NCBI GenBank assembly: GCA_029718625.1
Contig: CM056380.1
Location: 103,607,893-103,671,892, forward strand
Length of the DNA stretch: 64,000 nucleotides
Source: Synaphobranchus kaupii
Taxonomy: Eukaryota; Chordata; Actinopteri; Anguilliformes; Synaphobranchidae
Direction: 5' to 3'
Position 1 is the first letter of the stretch, and each line of letters opens with the position of its first letter. Positions 29,718-40,520 of the stretch are shown here, in pieces. A model generated the notes under the pieces. The model had not been told where the DNA came from. It saw nothing but the letters and a program-made list of their open reading frames with translations, and searched no databases. Both the position numbers and the translations under genes were made by a program.

Positions 29718-31769
29718 ATGACTGAAATGAGTGAGGACTACAGTCAGTACATCAAAAACTCAAACATTAGGAGAAGGTCTGCTGCTAGTGTGACGCAGCT
29801 TCTGAGGACCATCCAACAAGAGACAGGGACAGTGAAAGGGCCATTGCAAGGGACTGAGTATCAAGGCCAAGCTAGCGTGATTCCTCCATCTGAGGACAAA
29901 AATTATTGTTGTCATGATTGTTATGATGATTGTGATTATGATGATGATTTCTATGATGCAAGGATGGATGTGGAGGGTCAGCGAGAAGTGTCAAATGAGA
30001 GTGATGGTTCTGGGAGTGATGTTGAGGAAGATGAGGGGGTTCCTTCTGATGCAGGTCTTGGAAGTAGTTTGGTGGACTGGGCGGTACAGTTTGGGATTAC
30101 TTTAGTTTCCCTCTCTGCTCTGCTTGCCATTCTCAAAGTTCATCATCCCCATCTGCCTAAAGATGCTAGGACCTTGCTTGGTACTAGGAGAGACCCAAAC
30201 ATTCAAAATAAAGCAGGTGGCTCATACTATTATTTTGGAGTCCTAGCAGCCTTGTCCCACTCACTTGAGAGATCCTGGACTTCCTTTCGGAATAACTGTG
30301 TGTTCCATATGCAGTTGAATTTTGATGGTTTACCTCTGTTCAAAGGCTCAAACTATCAGCTATGGCCAATTCTGGGACTGGTGCAGGAATTTAAGACCAA
30401 GCGTCCCATTCTGATCGCTCTGTTTGGTGGAGTATCAAAGCCAAAATCCCTAAAAGAGTACTTAGGAGACCTTGTCACAGAGCTAAAAAAACTTCAGTCA
30501 GGCTTTCTTTACAAGGGCAAGACTTTTTTCATAAAAGTGAGTGCAGTCATATGCGATGCACCAGCAAGAGCATTCATTAAGGGCATTAAATCACACACAG
30601 GCTACAGTGGCTGTGACAAATGTACCCAACCAGGCATATATATGCAACATAGGATGACATTTCCAACAACATTCTGCACTTTAAGGACAGACCAGAGCTT
30701 CCAACTTATGATTGATGAAGACCATCATCTTCAACCCTCTCCCTTGCAAGAGGTTGTGGGGATGGTCTCTCAATTTCCACATGACTATATGCATCTAGTT
30801 TGCTTGGGGGTGATGAGACGTCTGTTAGATCTGTGGACAACTGGACCATTGCGAATTAGGCTTCCTTCCAGGGCAGTGGAGTCTATTTCATCCAGCCTCC
30901 TGAGTTTCAAACCTCATATCCCAAAAGAATTTGGAAGAAAACCTAGATCACTGTCGGAGCGAAACAGATGGAAAGCTACAGAGTTGCGGCAGTTCCTTTT
31001 GTACACAGGGCCTGTTGTGCTACGCAACATTTTGTGTTTGCCCGTGTACAACAATTTCATGCTGTTGTTTGTGGCTATTTATATTCTTGCAAGCCCAACA
31101 TTGTGTGTCACAATGTCTGACTTTGCCAAGGGTTTGCTGGTTTCATTTACTCAGCATTTTGGTGAACTATACGGTCCAGAGAGGGTAGTGTACAATATAC
31201 ATGGTTTGGTACATCTGAGTGATGATGTACAAACACATGGTCACTTAGATGTCATTTCCGGGTTTCCTTTTGAGAACTTTCTGGGTGAATTGAAAAGACT
31301 TGTTCGGAGTCCTCAAAATCCTGTTGCACAACTAGTTAGAAGAGAATCAGAAATGCACAGTATCAATCACCATGATGAGCATTCTTGCATTCGTCTACAA
31401 AAGGAACACAGAGATGGCCCTGTTCCTGTTGGTTTTCAAATAATTGATAGCCAGTACAAAAAGCTGTTTGTAAAAGGAACCTGCATCAAAACCACAACAG
31501 GTGACAATTGTTTCCAAATTGGTGACAGCATTGTACTGGTAGAGAACATTGTTCTCATCGAAGGGATCAAATATCTTGTCTATCGGGAATTTAGAACAAA
31601 AGAGTCTTTCTTTGATTATCCAATTAATTCTGACTGTCTTGAGATCTATGCTCTGTCAGGTTTGGGTTCAGATTTGAAATGTTCAGTTTTGGATGAAAAC
31701 TTGAAAAAGTATGTACTCCTCCCTTACAGTGACAAGTTTGTTGCAATACCCTTGTTGCATTTGACTTAG
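29718..31769 (+). CDS. CACTA (EnSpm)-type transposase, uninterrupted
   Basis: A 683-codon frame without breaks. The N-terminus (1-60) is Ser/Thr-rich and basic, followed by a Cys cluster (64-72) and an acidic stretch (71-108). From residue 195 the protein matches animal CACTA/EnSpm transposases: NFDGLPLFKGSNYQLWPILG (catalytic Asp 203), VICDAPARAFIKGI (Asp 280), a zinc-binding CDKC (299-302), FPHDYMHLVCLGVMRRLL (356-370) and FENFLGELKRLVR (Glu 519). These blocks form the DDE nuclease that cuts and joins element ends in the nucleus. A 3' splice site (TTTTAG at about 29650) lies 63 bp before the ATG, suggesting a spliced leader; AATAAA follows at 32295. I could not identify CACTA termini, so whether it is a live element or a retained gene is open. 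Confidence 0.85.
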   Translation: MTEMSEDYSQYIKNSNIRRRSAASVTQLLRTIQQETGTVKGPLQGTEYQGQASVIPPSEDKNYCCHDCYDDCDYDDDFYDARMDVEGQREVSNESDGSGSDVEEDEGVPSDAGLGSSLVDWAVQFGITLVSLSALLAILKVHHPHLPKDARTLLGTRRDPNIQNKAGGSYYYFGVLAALSHSLERSWTSFRNNCVFHMQLNFDGLPLFKGSNYQLWPILGLVQEFKTKRPILIALFGGVSKPKSLKEYLGDLVTELKKLQSGFLYKGKTFFIKVSAVICDAPARAFIKGIKSHTGYSGCDKCTQPGIYMQHRMTFPTTFCTLRTDQSFQLMIDEDHHLQPSPLQEVVGMVSQFPHDYMHLVCLGVMRRLLDLWTTGPLRIRLPSRAVESISSSLLSFKPHIPKEFGRKPRSLSERNRWKATELRQFLLYTGPVVLRNILCLPVYNNFMLLFVAIYILASPTLCVTMSDFAKGLLVSFTQHFGELYGPERVVYNIHGLVHLSDDVQTHGHLDVISGFPFENFLGELKRLVRSPQNPVAQLVRRESEMHSINHHDEHSCIRLQKEHRDGPVPVGFQIIDSQYKKLFVKGTCIKTTTGDNCFQIGDSIVLVENIVLIEGIKYLVYREFRTKESFFDYPINSDCLEIYALSGLGSDLKCSVLDENLKKYVLLPYSDKFVAIPLLHLT

Positions 31770-32294
31770 AAATGATAGGGTGAATTTGTGATTGTTATTA
31801 TTTATGGTTGTTTTTCTTGTTCTGTAACTATATAAATGAACCAACTTCCCCCTGCAGATCTACACTGATCTCATATAGGCTACGTTCTCTCTTGATTTGA
31901 AATGACAGAAATCCCCTTTAATCCCTGCATGTCTATTAATCATTTTTTATTTAACATTTTCCCAGTCCATAATATTTCCTGCACTGTAGAAATTAGAGGG
32001 ACCTAACGTTAACTAGGTATCAATATACTTAAATGAGTTCTCCCTCTCTCTGCTCAAGGCATCATAGTGCAGGACTTTTAGGCGGTGGATCACTGGAGTT
32101 AATGATTTTTACATTGTACTTGAAATTGTTAGATATTTTTCATAATTGATCGGTTTTTACTTTCATCTCTCATGCCTTGCTGAATACATTTCAACTTTAG
32201 AACCCTGCATTTGTGTTTCTTTATGTATTTAGCTCATTCCACCCCCCTCTTCCTCTGAACAAGTGTTCACATGTGGCAAATGTTGTTTTGAATG

Positions 32295-32300
32295 AATAAA
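32295..32300 (+). terminator. candidate polyadenylation signal for the CACTA transposase
   Basis: AATAAA about 525 bp after the stop codon, followed by a T-rich stretch (GTTACTTGTTTT). Confidence 0.45.
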
Positions 32301-32544
32301 TGTTACTTGTTTTAACCCTTCCTTCTGTCCATGGGTGTTATTATTAATGGCACGAGATGCCAACTGTTGACAATTCATTAAAATGCAACTTCTGATTTCT
32401 ACTAAATTACTAATTCAACCCACCCACTATGTATATTAGAAAAAATGTTTTCACCATGTGCAAATGTTTTTTTTCAACTACAGTATCAGAATAAGGAATT
32501 CAATACTCAATATCTAATAATTCTGTTTTGTTTTTATTTTACAG

Positions 32545-32737
32545 ATGTACCACATTGTGGAATTTTTAGATACAGATCGAAGGGAGGTGGCAGTCGTACC
32601 AGATAATTGGCTGGAAAATAACATGTGCAGGTGGCCAAAAATCAAAGATCCAAAAAAAATTGCAAAAGCAGTGCAAGAAAAACTAGCACCAAAACCAGAT
32701 TGGGACATTTTCTTAGTCTCAGTTGTATATACAAATG
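32545..32737 (+). CDS. spliced exon of a probable CACTA-associated accessory protein
   Basis: The exon is bounded by a polypyrimidine-AG acceptor ending at 32544 and a GTAAGT donor at 32738, and leaves phase 1. It encodes 64 residues starting at an ATG: YHIVEFLDTDRREVAVVPDNW, then CRWPKIKDPKKIAKAV and PKPDWDIFLV. From memory of family patterns, this VVEF..-VVP..W-...C.WP... layout is the N-terminal part of fish proteins carrying DUF4806, often found beside DNA-transposon genes. The following exon is not identifiable; the next 600 bp are repeats and then a Tc1 element, so the gene may be broken or its intron enlarged. Function unknown. Confidence 0.5.
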
Positions 32738-32939
32738 GTAAGTAATTCACATGTATTATAATGATCTTTGTCCACTGTAGTCTATTTACTTGTGGGAAGG
32801 TGGCTAAAGATGTTTCAAGCATTTGCAAAATGCAAAAATTTATATCTAAGTGAACAGAAGCTAACCTGACTCCTAAATGGTACAAAGTTAAATGTGACAC
32901 ATTTCTTCAAATTCTAAAGCAAGATTACTTTTTATTTAA

Positions 32940-33314
32940 ATTTTTTACAGTTTCAAAATAATTAAAAAAAAGGAAAACGGACCTGTGCAAAAGTTTGGGA
33001 ACCCTGTTAGTTAGTACTTTGTAACTCCTCGGGCAACTATAACAGTTTGCAAACACTCCCTGTAGCTAGAACTGAAGTAAATGCTGATTTTCGACACACT
33101 ATTCTAATTTCTTGAAATACTGTTTTGGGGGTTTTCTGGAGCTGTAAGCCAAAATTATTAAAAATGAAACAAATAAAGGCTAGAAATATTTCACTTTGTG
33201 TGTAATGAATCTATAATCTATGAAAGTTTCACTTTTTGAATGGAATTATGGAAGAAAAAAAAACTTTTCCATGATATTCTAATTTTTTGGGAAGGATCTG
33301 TATATATATATATA
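32940..33314 (+). repeat. dispersed fish repeat remnants ending in (TA)n
   Basis: Contains GTGCAAAAGTTTGGGAACCC and AAAGTTTCACTTTTTGAATG, two phrases I associate with widespread fish repeat ends. The (TA)n run at about 33300-33314 is the target into which Tc1 copy 2 inserted. Confidence 0.55.
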
Positions 33315-34845
33315 CACTACTCACAAAAAGTTAGGGATATTCGGCTTTCGGGTGAAATTTCAGGATGAACCTAAAATGCACTATAACCTTTACAGGTGAA
33401 ATTAATTTGACCTTCTCTAAACTTTTGAATGCACATGTCCAACTATTCAATGTTTCAGTACTTTTTGCACAACTTGCTGTTCTCTAACAAGGAGCTGAAC
33501 GGCAAAATTCACAACAGGTGTTTGATCCATGAATCGACCAATAAATTTCCTGGTTCAATTAGAATTGGTATTTAAACAGTCCTCTTCATCATGCTGTTCA
33601 CATTTTGACATCATGAGACCAAGACGACACCTAACAATTGATCAACAGTACCTCGCCATTGCGAGGCTTCAAACAGGATGTTCTCAGAGGGAAGTGGCCA
33701 CTGAGCTTAGAGTGTCACAGAGTGTCATCAGCAGGTTGCAACAGAGATACAGAGAGACTGGAAGAGTCACAGAAAGGCATAGAAGTGGACGTCCTTTGGC
33801 CACATCCCACACTGATGACCGCTTCATTGTGAACAGTGCCCTGCGGAACCGGATGATGAATGCCACTCAACTCCAGGCACATTTAAGGGAGGTGAGAGGC
33901 ACCCAAGTGTCACGTCAGACCATTCGAAACCGTTTACATCAGCGTGGTCTGCGTGCTAGACGACCTGCAAGGGTACCTGACCACACCACCAGGCACAGGC
34001 GTCATCGTCTTGCATGGGCCAGGGAGCATTTACGCTGGACGAGGGACCAGTGGGCCTCAGTGCTGTTCTCTGATGAAAGTCGATTCACGTTGAGCAGAAA
34101 TGATGGCCGCCAACGATGTTGGAGACGTCAAGGAGAGCGCTATGCATCAGCCACTGTTGTCACCAGACGACCCTTTGGTGGTGGCGGTGTTACAGTGTGG
34201 GCAGGTGTGTCTAGTCAATACAGAACTGCCCTACACTTTGTGAATGGTACAGTGACAAGCCCATACTACCTGAATAACATCATTAATCCAGTCATTGTGC
34301 CCCTGCATGAACAACACAGGCCTAATTTCATCTTCATGGACGACAATGCTCCAGCTCATCGAGGTCGCATCATTAGGGAAAGGCTGCTGGAGACTGGGGT
34401 ACCTCAAATGGAGTGGCCTGCACTTTCTCCAGACCTGAATCCCATAGAAAACCTATGGGATCAGCTGACTCACCGTGTAGAGGCTCGTAACTCTGTACCC
34501 CAGAACCTCAATGACCTGAGGGCCGCCCTTCAAGAAGAGTGGGATTCCATGCCTCAGCAGACAATAAGTCGACTTGTGAACAGCATGAGACGTCGTTGTC
34601 AAGCTGTAATTGATGCTCAAGGGCACATGACAAGTTATTGAGACATTGACATTTTTGTTGTGGTATACCCACCACTGTTGTTGGCTTTTGTTTCAATAAA
34701 TTGTTTGAGATGAGGAAATCACCATTGCATGCTTCTACTTAAATGCCCTACTTTCATGATACGTATAATATCACTGTAGCGTGAACTTACATTTTCCATA
34801 AATTTCACCCGAAAGCCAAATATCCCTAACTTTTTGTGAGTAGTG
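33315..34845 (+). mobile_element. Tc1/mariner-type DNA transposon, copy 2 (apparently intact)
   Basis: 1531 bp with TA target duplications (33313-33314 and 34846-34847) and the same 46-bp inverted ends as copy 1. It inserted into a (TA)n tract, in line with TA targeting. The transposase frame is open and all three catalytic acidic residues are present, so nothing visible prevents activity. Confidence 0.94.
33613..34641 (+). CDS. Tc1-type transposase, intact DD34E
   Basis: From the preferred ATG at 33613 the protein has 342 residues, the normal length for Tc1 enzymes (an earlier in-frame ATG at 33529 adds 28 residues upstream). Residues 1-50 form a helix-turn-helix ([17 protein letters not shown]), GRP occurs near 59, and a second helix-turn-helix spans about 85-115. 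The catalytic triad is Asp154 (LFSDESRF), Asp244 ([11 protein letters not shown]) and Glu279 (LNPIENLW), with exactly 34 residues between Asp244 and Glu279. A basic tail ends the protein. AATAAA follows at about 34693. The enzyme would bind the element's inverted ends and move it by cut and paste into TA sites; it could also act on copy 1, which shares its ends. Confidence 0.93.
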   Translation: MRPRRHLTIDQQYLAIARLQTGCSQREVATELRVSQSVISRLQQRYRETGRVTERHRSGRPLATSHTDDRFIVNSALRNRMMNATQLQAHLREVRGTQVSRQTIRNRLHQRGLRARRPARVPDHTTRHRRHRLAWAREHLRWTRDQWASVLFSDESRFTLSRNDGRQRCWRRQGERYASATVVTRRPFGGGGVTVWAGVSSQYRTALHFVNGTVTSPYYLNNIINPVIVPLHEQHRPNFIFMDDNAPAHRGRIIRERLLETGVPQMEWPALSPDLNPIENLWDQLTHRVEARNSVPQNLNDLRAALQEEWDSMPQQTISRLVNSMRRRCQAVIDAQGHMTSY

Positions 34846-34847
34846 TA

Positions 34848-37320
34848 TATGTCAATGGTGGCAAGGTTTGGTTTTCCGCAAGACTGTGTGAGTGCTGCCT
34901 GAGCTGTGCCACCGACCAGTACAAGGCTCACTCCCTCTGCATAGGTGCTGCTACAACTGCTGCTCTGTGCAAGCCTGCTGCAGGAGCGCACTTCCTGTTT
35001 GGAGGTAGAGTTGGTGGAAGAGTTGTCGGGAGTTTGGAAAGCATGGAGGAGGATCGTATTGTGCTTCAGTGTGTAATCGATATTGGTTAAGAGTTCTAAA
35101 AATCCGTATCATAAACCGGTAAGATGGATTCGCTCCTAAGGTGAAAATCTTTGTTGCCGCTGGGGGGCAGAGAGGGAATTTTCCACTTTTTCCTCAATTA
35201 AGCACTCGGCTAGCCCTTGCTGATTGGGTTCTTTTTGTGGGTTTTCACCCTCACAGAAGTAAACCTAACTGCCGTAAGAGTTCACCTACATTATTAATTG
35301 GCTAACCATAGTTTATTATAATCCGCTTTCAGCTAAACCTGGCTGTATTTTGTCCGGAGACATAAATAAACTATTACCAGTTCTAAACAGAATTCAGAAG
35401 TGGGTGGGAACCTGGCAAATAAAATGCAATAACCTATAGCCTAGCTAAATGTTAAAGGAAATAAAAAATCATAAGACAATACTAGATGGGAGAACAAAAT
35501 CAAAATGTGCTCAATTTGAAAGACTTCGGAAGACTCCGTTGGACTTCTGCCTACGTCGAATAGTTTTAATAAATACATTTTTTAAACAAATCCTTATCAT
35601 ACTCAAAGGCTCATGAGCTCTCATGCATCGTAAAGCTTGCTGCTAATAGGCTAAGTGCCACCTTGCTGCTTCATATTACATATCGCTGGATTGCTGGGTT
35701 AATTTCTTATGGCAAAGCTTATTCTGTTTTATAGGCAATGCATATCTTGTGGAATGTTGGGCTATTTGTTTTTTTTTTTTCTAATGGCAAATAATTCAAA
35801 TGGCGAAGCATTCTAAAGGCAATCAAATCCTAACAGCAAAGTTGACACCAATAGCTAGCTTCTGATAGTAGCCAAAGCCTACCTTATCAGAATAAAACCT
35901 AGAGTGGCTCTTTTGATAAGTTACATGGCTCCCTTTTGAAAATAAATAATGAATTCTTACATGGAATGTAACTTCACTACACCTGATGTTATTAGGTGTT
36001 GTAAACCGCATATAGGCTGAAACAATAGGCTACAATAGTCGCGGATGGCTAAAATTATTTCCCTCTTGAAAAATAAAACAACTGAATGTAGACTAATCAA
36101 TTCAAACATTTTTATTTGGGTAAATCACATAATTACAAAGGATAAACAAGCAAAGGAATTATAGGCTATCGCGCTTTGCATAGACTACATAATATTAGAC
36201 TAGGCTACTGCTTTCAGCAACAAATGGAGCGAGAACATTAAAAGAAAAAATGCGCTGAACCCTTTGTTTATTTTCCCATGTTATTCTGCAAATACGTCAA
36301 CAGTCTACGCATATTTTCAGACAAATCTGTTGCACCTCATGCATTTCTCCTTAGTTTTGTTGCGAGTAGCCTACATTTGCCCACCCGGCACTTGGCTTTC
36401 ACAAGGGGGAAAATCGCACTGCCACTATTGTTTGGAACTGTAAACAGTAGCGTATAGGCTAAAACTATAAAACTACTGTTAGAGTCTAAAGTATTTCCTC
36501 TAGGAAAATTAATCAATTTCAATATTTTTTATTTTGGGTATATAAAATAGCCTAGTTTATATATGATATACATGTATATACATGATCACTGTCTCAGGAC
36601 GCTAATGCAGCCATTATGTAAATGCGGTCAATACACCTCCCGGAGGACAGAAGCGATTCACACGGGTACCAACGCCAAATGGCGTTGAACGTGGCGGTTA
36701 GAGGGGGTCTTTGAGGTTAAAAAATAAATTTAAAAAATCTATGAAAACTCATCTAACTCAGTTCTCTAAGTTGAATTTAGGCATTTGCAGTATAACCATT
36801 TCAGAAAAGTCGGGGCAGGACAGAAACATGCCATAATTAAATTATTCAAAATTTAAAATCACAAAGCCAATTGGCATCGCACTTGGCCGTTCTAGTGTTA
36901 AAGATACAAGTAAATTGGCTATAATCTTTCTCGTAGGTGTTTGCGCCCAGTGAATAGGCCTATTGTTTCACCAGCGGGAAGGGTGATAGCCTACTTTTAA
37001 ATCTCCTATTCATTGAATGAATGACAGTTTTCCATACCTTGCCGATTACCATGGACTGCTTAGGAGATAATGTAGCCTATTAACAATCAATATTTTATTG
37101 GTTTTGAGCAATGCTTTGGTTAATAGAAGATTTAATTTGGATTAATGTGTAGCCTATAATTTCTGGCTATGCTAAATGTAAAGTATTTAAAAAGTTGGTA
37201 GCTAGGCTGGATAGGCTAGCGTATAATTTAGCGAACCGCAATGTTAGGTGTATACTGTAGGCTACATGCAACTAGGCCTAGCTACTTGTACATGTATGCT
37301 ACAGACAGGTTTGTTTTTTT
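34848..37320. other. AT-rich stretch, no gene seen
   Basis: Open frames here are short and lack domains. Segment 36848-36900 (AAGCCAATTGGCATCG ... TTCTAGTGTTAA) recurs at 50208-50262 and probably marks the end of a small DNA element. No splice-bounded coding exon was recognised. Confidence 0.45.
36848..36900 (+). repeat. dispersed repeat end, copy 1
   Basis: Shares AATCACAAMGCCAATTGGCA and ends CTAGTGTTAA, as at 50208-50262. The terminal TTAA would fit a piggyBac-like target, but I see no opposite end. Confidence 0.5.
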
Positions 37321-37482
37321 GGGCGGAGAGGAGTGGAGGAAAGGAGGTGGGGAGTGAAGAATATTGGGATGCAGCCAGAGAAGAGTGTGCATGGCAAGGC
37401 CTTTTTACATAGGCTATAATAGGGTGCATCCCAATATTCTTCACTCCTCTCCTCCTTTCCTCCACTCCTCTCCTCGTCTCCA
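37321..37482. repeat. purine/pyrimidine inverted repeat (~50-bp arms)
   Basis: Left arm GGAGAGGAGTGGAGGAAAGG ... AGAATATTGGGATGCA (37325-37373) is mirrored on the other strand by TGCATCCCAATATTCTTCAC ... CTCTCC (37427-37476), with a ~53-bp loop. One arm is almost pure purine and the other pure pyrimidine. Probably a small fold-back MITE. Confidence 0.8.
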
Positions 37483-37882
37483 AGGAAGTATGCAAAATAT
37501 CCTGCACGTTTCAAGTACAAGTATTTGCATGTACAGTATACAATGTAGCCTACCTGACATTGCGGTTTGCATCGAGACATCAATTAATATGTAACATTAG
37601 ATTAAAACACAGAGTTTCCGGGGCACGGAGGAGAGGAGGTGACTGTGAAGGAAAGGAGCCAGGAGGGTGCATTTTTCGAGTAGGGGAGACCGGGTAGGGG
37701 TTGTAATACTTTTGGTTCGAACATGCATAACTCGGAGTGTTTGTGCTAGAGCTCTTAACCGTTGATACAAGCTACCCATATTTGCCTTCTACAAATAGTA
37801 GTCATTGAGACATCTCCTACAATATCACAGAATATGTGAGTTAATGTCAAATATAAAGAATTCCACTGTTACAACCTTAATA

Positions 37883-37945
37883 CTAGGGTTAGTTGTAACA
37901 CTAGCTGGGGATAGATGTAACACTAGCTGGGGATAGATGTAACAG
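37883..37945 (+). repeat. short tandem duplication (22 bp)
   Basis: TGTAACACTAGCTGGGGATA occurs twice in direct succession, with a third partial copy before it. Confidence 0.7.
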
Positions 37946-38497
37946 GAACAGAAAACCTCCTTAAATCAGGCCCACACAGTGAAATTTACACAAGAACTTT
38001 AATAAAAAAAATATCTGAAGTGTCAAAAAGTGCATTCTCAGAATTATTTGGCTAAATAGCCAGGTTACCAAACTACTTCATCTTGTCCCCTTAATTATTG
38101 AGTAATTTCTTGCAGTCAAGACATTGATAAATCGGTATTGAAGATAATGCATCCTAAAGCTTGTTCGGCCACAATAGCCTTGATCGTGGTACAGATTGAT
38201 GCATTTCAGAATGGAAAATAGCTTGTCGCTGCCCAGTTTCTGTTTTGGGTTATTGAAGAGGTAACAGTATGTAGCCTATTGGCAGACATTGCATGAAGGA
38301 CTGCCATTTTCCACAGCTTTATTTCTGTTTTGGGTCCCATTTTTTTTCAATCGAATAACCGGCCAATAAAATTATATTTGAGCTGTATTGACATAATGGG
38401 AAATGTAAATAAACAATGAACTATGTCCCCATATCTCTGTGGCTCTGAGGTGCAAAGCCGGGTTTGAGGAATTTCCTTTATTCATTTTCTCTTTCAG

Positions 38498-39193
38498 GAA
38501 GACAAGAAGGCATTGGCAAAAGAACTAGAAGATTCTGAAGATATTGGAACAAAAGTGAGTTCAGTCAGTTTCTTTCATTCATAAACTGAAATGTTAAATT
38601 TGTTTTAAAAAAATGTTAAGAATGTATTTGGATTTATCTCCTTTCAATGAGATCATGGAGGACTTATGGGATGAAGGGAGTCGACCCAATTAAGCAAATC
38701 AATTTCTACACAAAGATCGAGCCTAACACAGCCGGAAAACTGGATAGAAAGGATGTGAGCCATTTTAAATTTAAGATACCACTAAAAGGAATATGTGTCT
38801 GACAAAAATGTACACCATCATTCAATTTTACAGTCATACACATTCAGACATAACTAACCCCTCATGTAGTCCGCCATTAGATAAGTATAACCTGATGTGA
38901 TGCATAACATAACAAATGTTACTTTGTCATTATTGATTCAACTAAAAATAAGCCAACCTGGAAATGACTGCAACGTGTTTGACTGCAACCCAGATCAAAT
39001 CAAATCTAACTTACATTCTATCTCCCTAGGGTCTCCCAGCTCCTCCCAAATGTCTTTTTTGAGAAGGTGCTCCACATTTACTGGAAGGATCCAATATGGA
39101 ATGAGAACAAAATTAAAGCCCTCGAGGAAAAAGGCAAAGCAGTGGTGTAAGGAGAAGGGCTCCAAAGAAGAAACAATGTTCGTGTCTGAATAA
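38498..39193 (+). pseudogene. SAMHD1-like C-terminal exons, frameshifted
   Basis: Three exon-like pieces lie in order. 38498-38554, bounded by AG and GTGAGT, encodes 19 residues (KKALAKELEDSEDIG) of uncertain match. 38652-38754, bounded by AG and GTGAGC, contains GVDPIKQINFYTKIEPN, matching the conserved (K)NPI..V.FY.K..PN region near the C-terminus of SAMHD1; an extra T near 38665 breaks its frame. 39031-39150 begins VSQLLPNVFFEKVLHIYW, matching QVSQLLP..F.E.LIRVY, and then needs another shift near 39128 to reach KQWCKEKG, the counterpart of VQWC. SAMHD1 is a nuclear dNTP hydrolase; only its regulatory C-terminal part is represented, not the HD domain. Several indels and the missing N-terminal exons make this a remnant. 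Sequencing error is a less likely explanation. Confidence 0.65.
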
Positions 39194-40407
39194 TCATCCG
39201 CCTGCATTTTGACACAAGGCCAATAATACATGCTTTATACACCATTGCAGAGAAAAGGCTATGGGAAAAAACATATGACAAAGATCTGAAATTCATTATG
39301 GACTGACAAAAAAGACAATTTTGAAAAACGTAAACACATGCATCTGTACTCAAGAGATGAAAATGGCTATCACAATTCCTGTCTTCCTGGTGAAGAGAAG
39401 GGTGTTTTCAGAAGGATGTTTTCACACTAGTATAATCACAGTAATAGAAAAAAGATCTCTACACATATATATTCATAGTACAATCATACCAATTGAAACG
39501 TATATAAAATTCTCTAAATCCTCAAGAGCCAGAGAACTAGCGGTCCTGCAGCCTCTTTACACCACTGGAAGGTCTCAGTTTATCTCTGTCAGCCAACGCG
39601 AACCAGAGACAAAATATATAATAGCTTGTGTGTACGTGCCTCCTTCTATCTTCTGACACGCTTTACAGCCCAGGCGCAAGGCCCATCTTATGGCGAGAGC
39701 CAGAAGAGACACTCCTGAAAACAAGATAACTCTTATTTTTACAATTTTCATTTATGATAAACTACTAACTTCTTTTTATTTTTTCTGGTGTCTAGAAGTT
39801 ATATGATGTTGGGGGGGAAAATTATTAGCTGAAACTGTAACAGTGATTAATTTCATGCCATGCCAATTATTTACATCAGATCAATTATTTTATGTTTTTG
39901 TTTTCACTCAACTTGACTTTCCAATCTGTAAAATAAACAGTAATTATAACAATTTTCCTTTTTTTTAAATTAACCATTTTTATTTTACCTGTAATATAAT
40001 TCTGAAATGATATTACATAGTATGAATTATCCCATAATGGCTACGTGCAATTGGTAGGCTGGAGGCTATTGTCATTTCAATGTAGTTCGTAACCTCGCAT
40101 TCTCCTTGGTAAGGTACGATTCGCGGGAGGGGCTCGTCTCATGCCTTGTAAAAAGAAGAAACTATGTGCTCAAATTCATACTGGGTAATAGTTATTTTGC
40201 CGGGGTAATGCGACCAATGGCTCTGTGAGAATCTTAGCTTTTAAAACTTTTATTAAAGATGTTAAGAAATGTTTCTTTTATTACGGTTTGATGGAGGATT
40301 ACTTTCCGTACCGCGGGCGCACTGCTCGGTCTCAGAGGATGTCAAATCACCAAGGCAAGGATGCACCTTGGGGAAAAAAGGAAATGATTACTTTTCTATG
40401 TATGCCC
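39194..40407. other. no gene seen
   Basis: AT-rich sequence without recognisable exons or element ends. Confidence 0.5.
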
Positions 40408-40427
40408 CTGCTGCCCCCTAGTGGCCA
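40408..40427 (-). promoter_or_regulatory. strong CTCF-like motif
   Basis: The minus strand reads TGGCCACTAGGGGGCAGCAG, which agrees at essentially every core position with the vertebrate CTCF consensus (CCASYAGRKGGCRS). CTCF organises chromatin loops, and motif orientation matters. It directly precedes a CpG-rich segment. CTCF-like motifs also occur inside some SINEs, so occupancy cannot be assumed. Confidence 0.6.
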
Positions 40428-40520
40428 CTGACAGCGTCTCGCGGAATCACGCGCGCCAGAAGCGAAATCATACCGGAAGCGCGCGCCACTCGCGTCGGGC
40501 GCTTCTCAGATACGGATTTA
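40428..40520. promoter_or_regulatory. small CpG cluster
   Basis: Dense CG dinucleotides (GCGGAATCACGCGCGCC, GGAAGCGCGCGCCACTCGCG) stand out from the AT-rich, CpG-poor surroundings. It could be a small CpG-island promoter, but no transcript start or exon is recognisable. Confidence 0.4.

Noticed and set aside
32545..39193. One gene joining the 32.5-kb exon with the 38.5-39.2-kb exons
   Set aside because: The phases do not join (phase 1 into the 38498 exon gives a stop), and the later exons match SAMHD1 instead.
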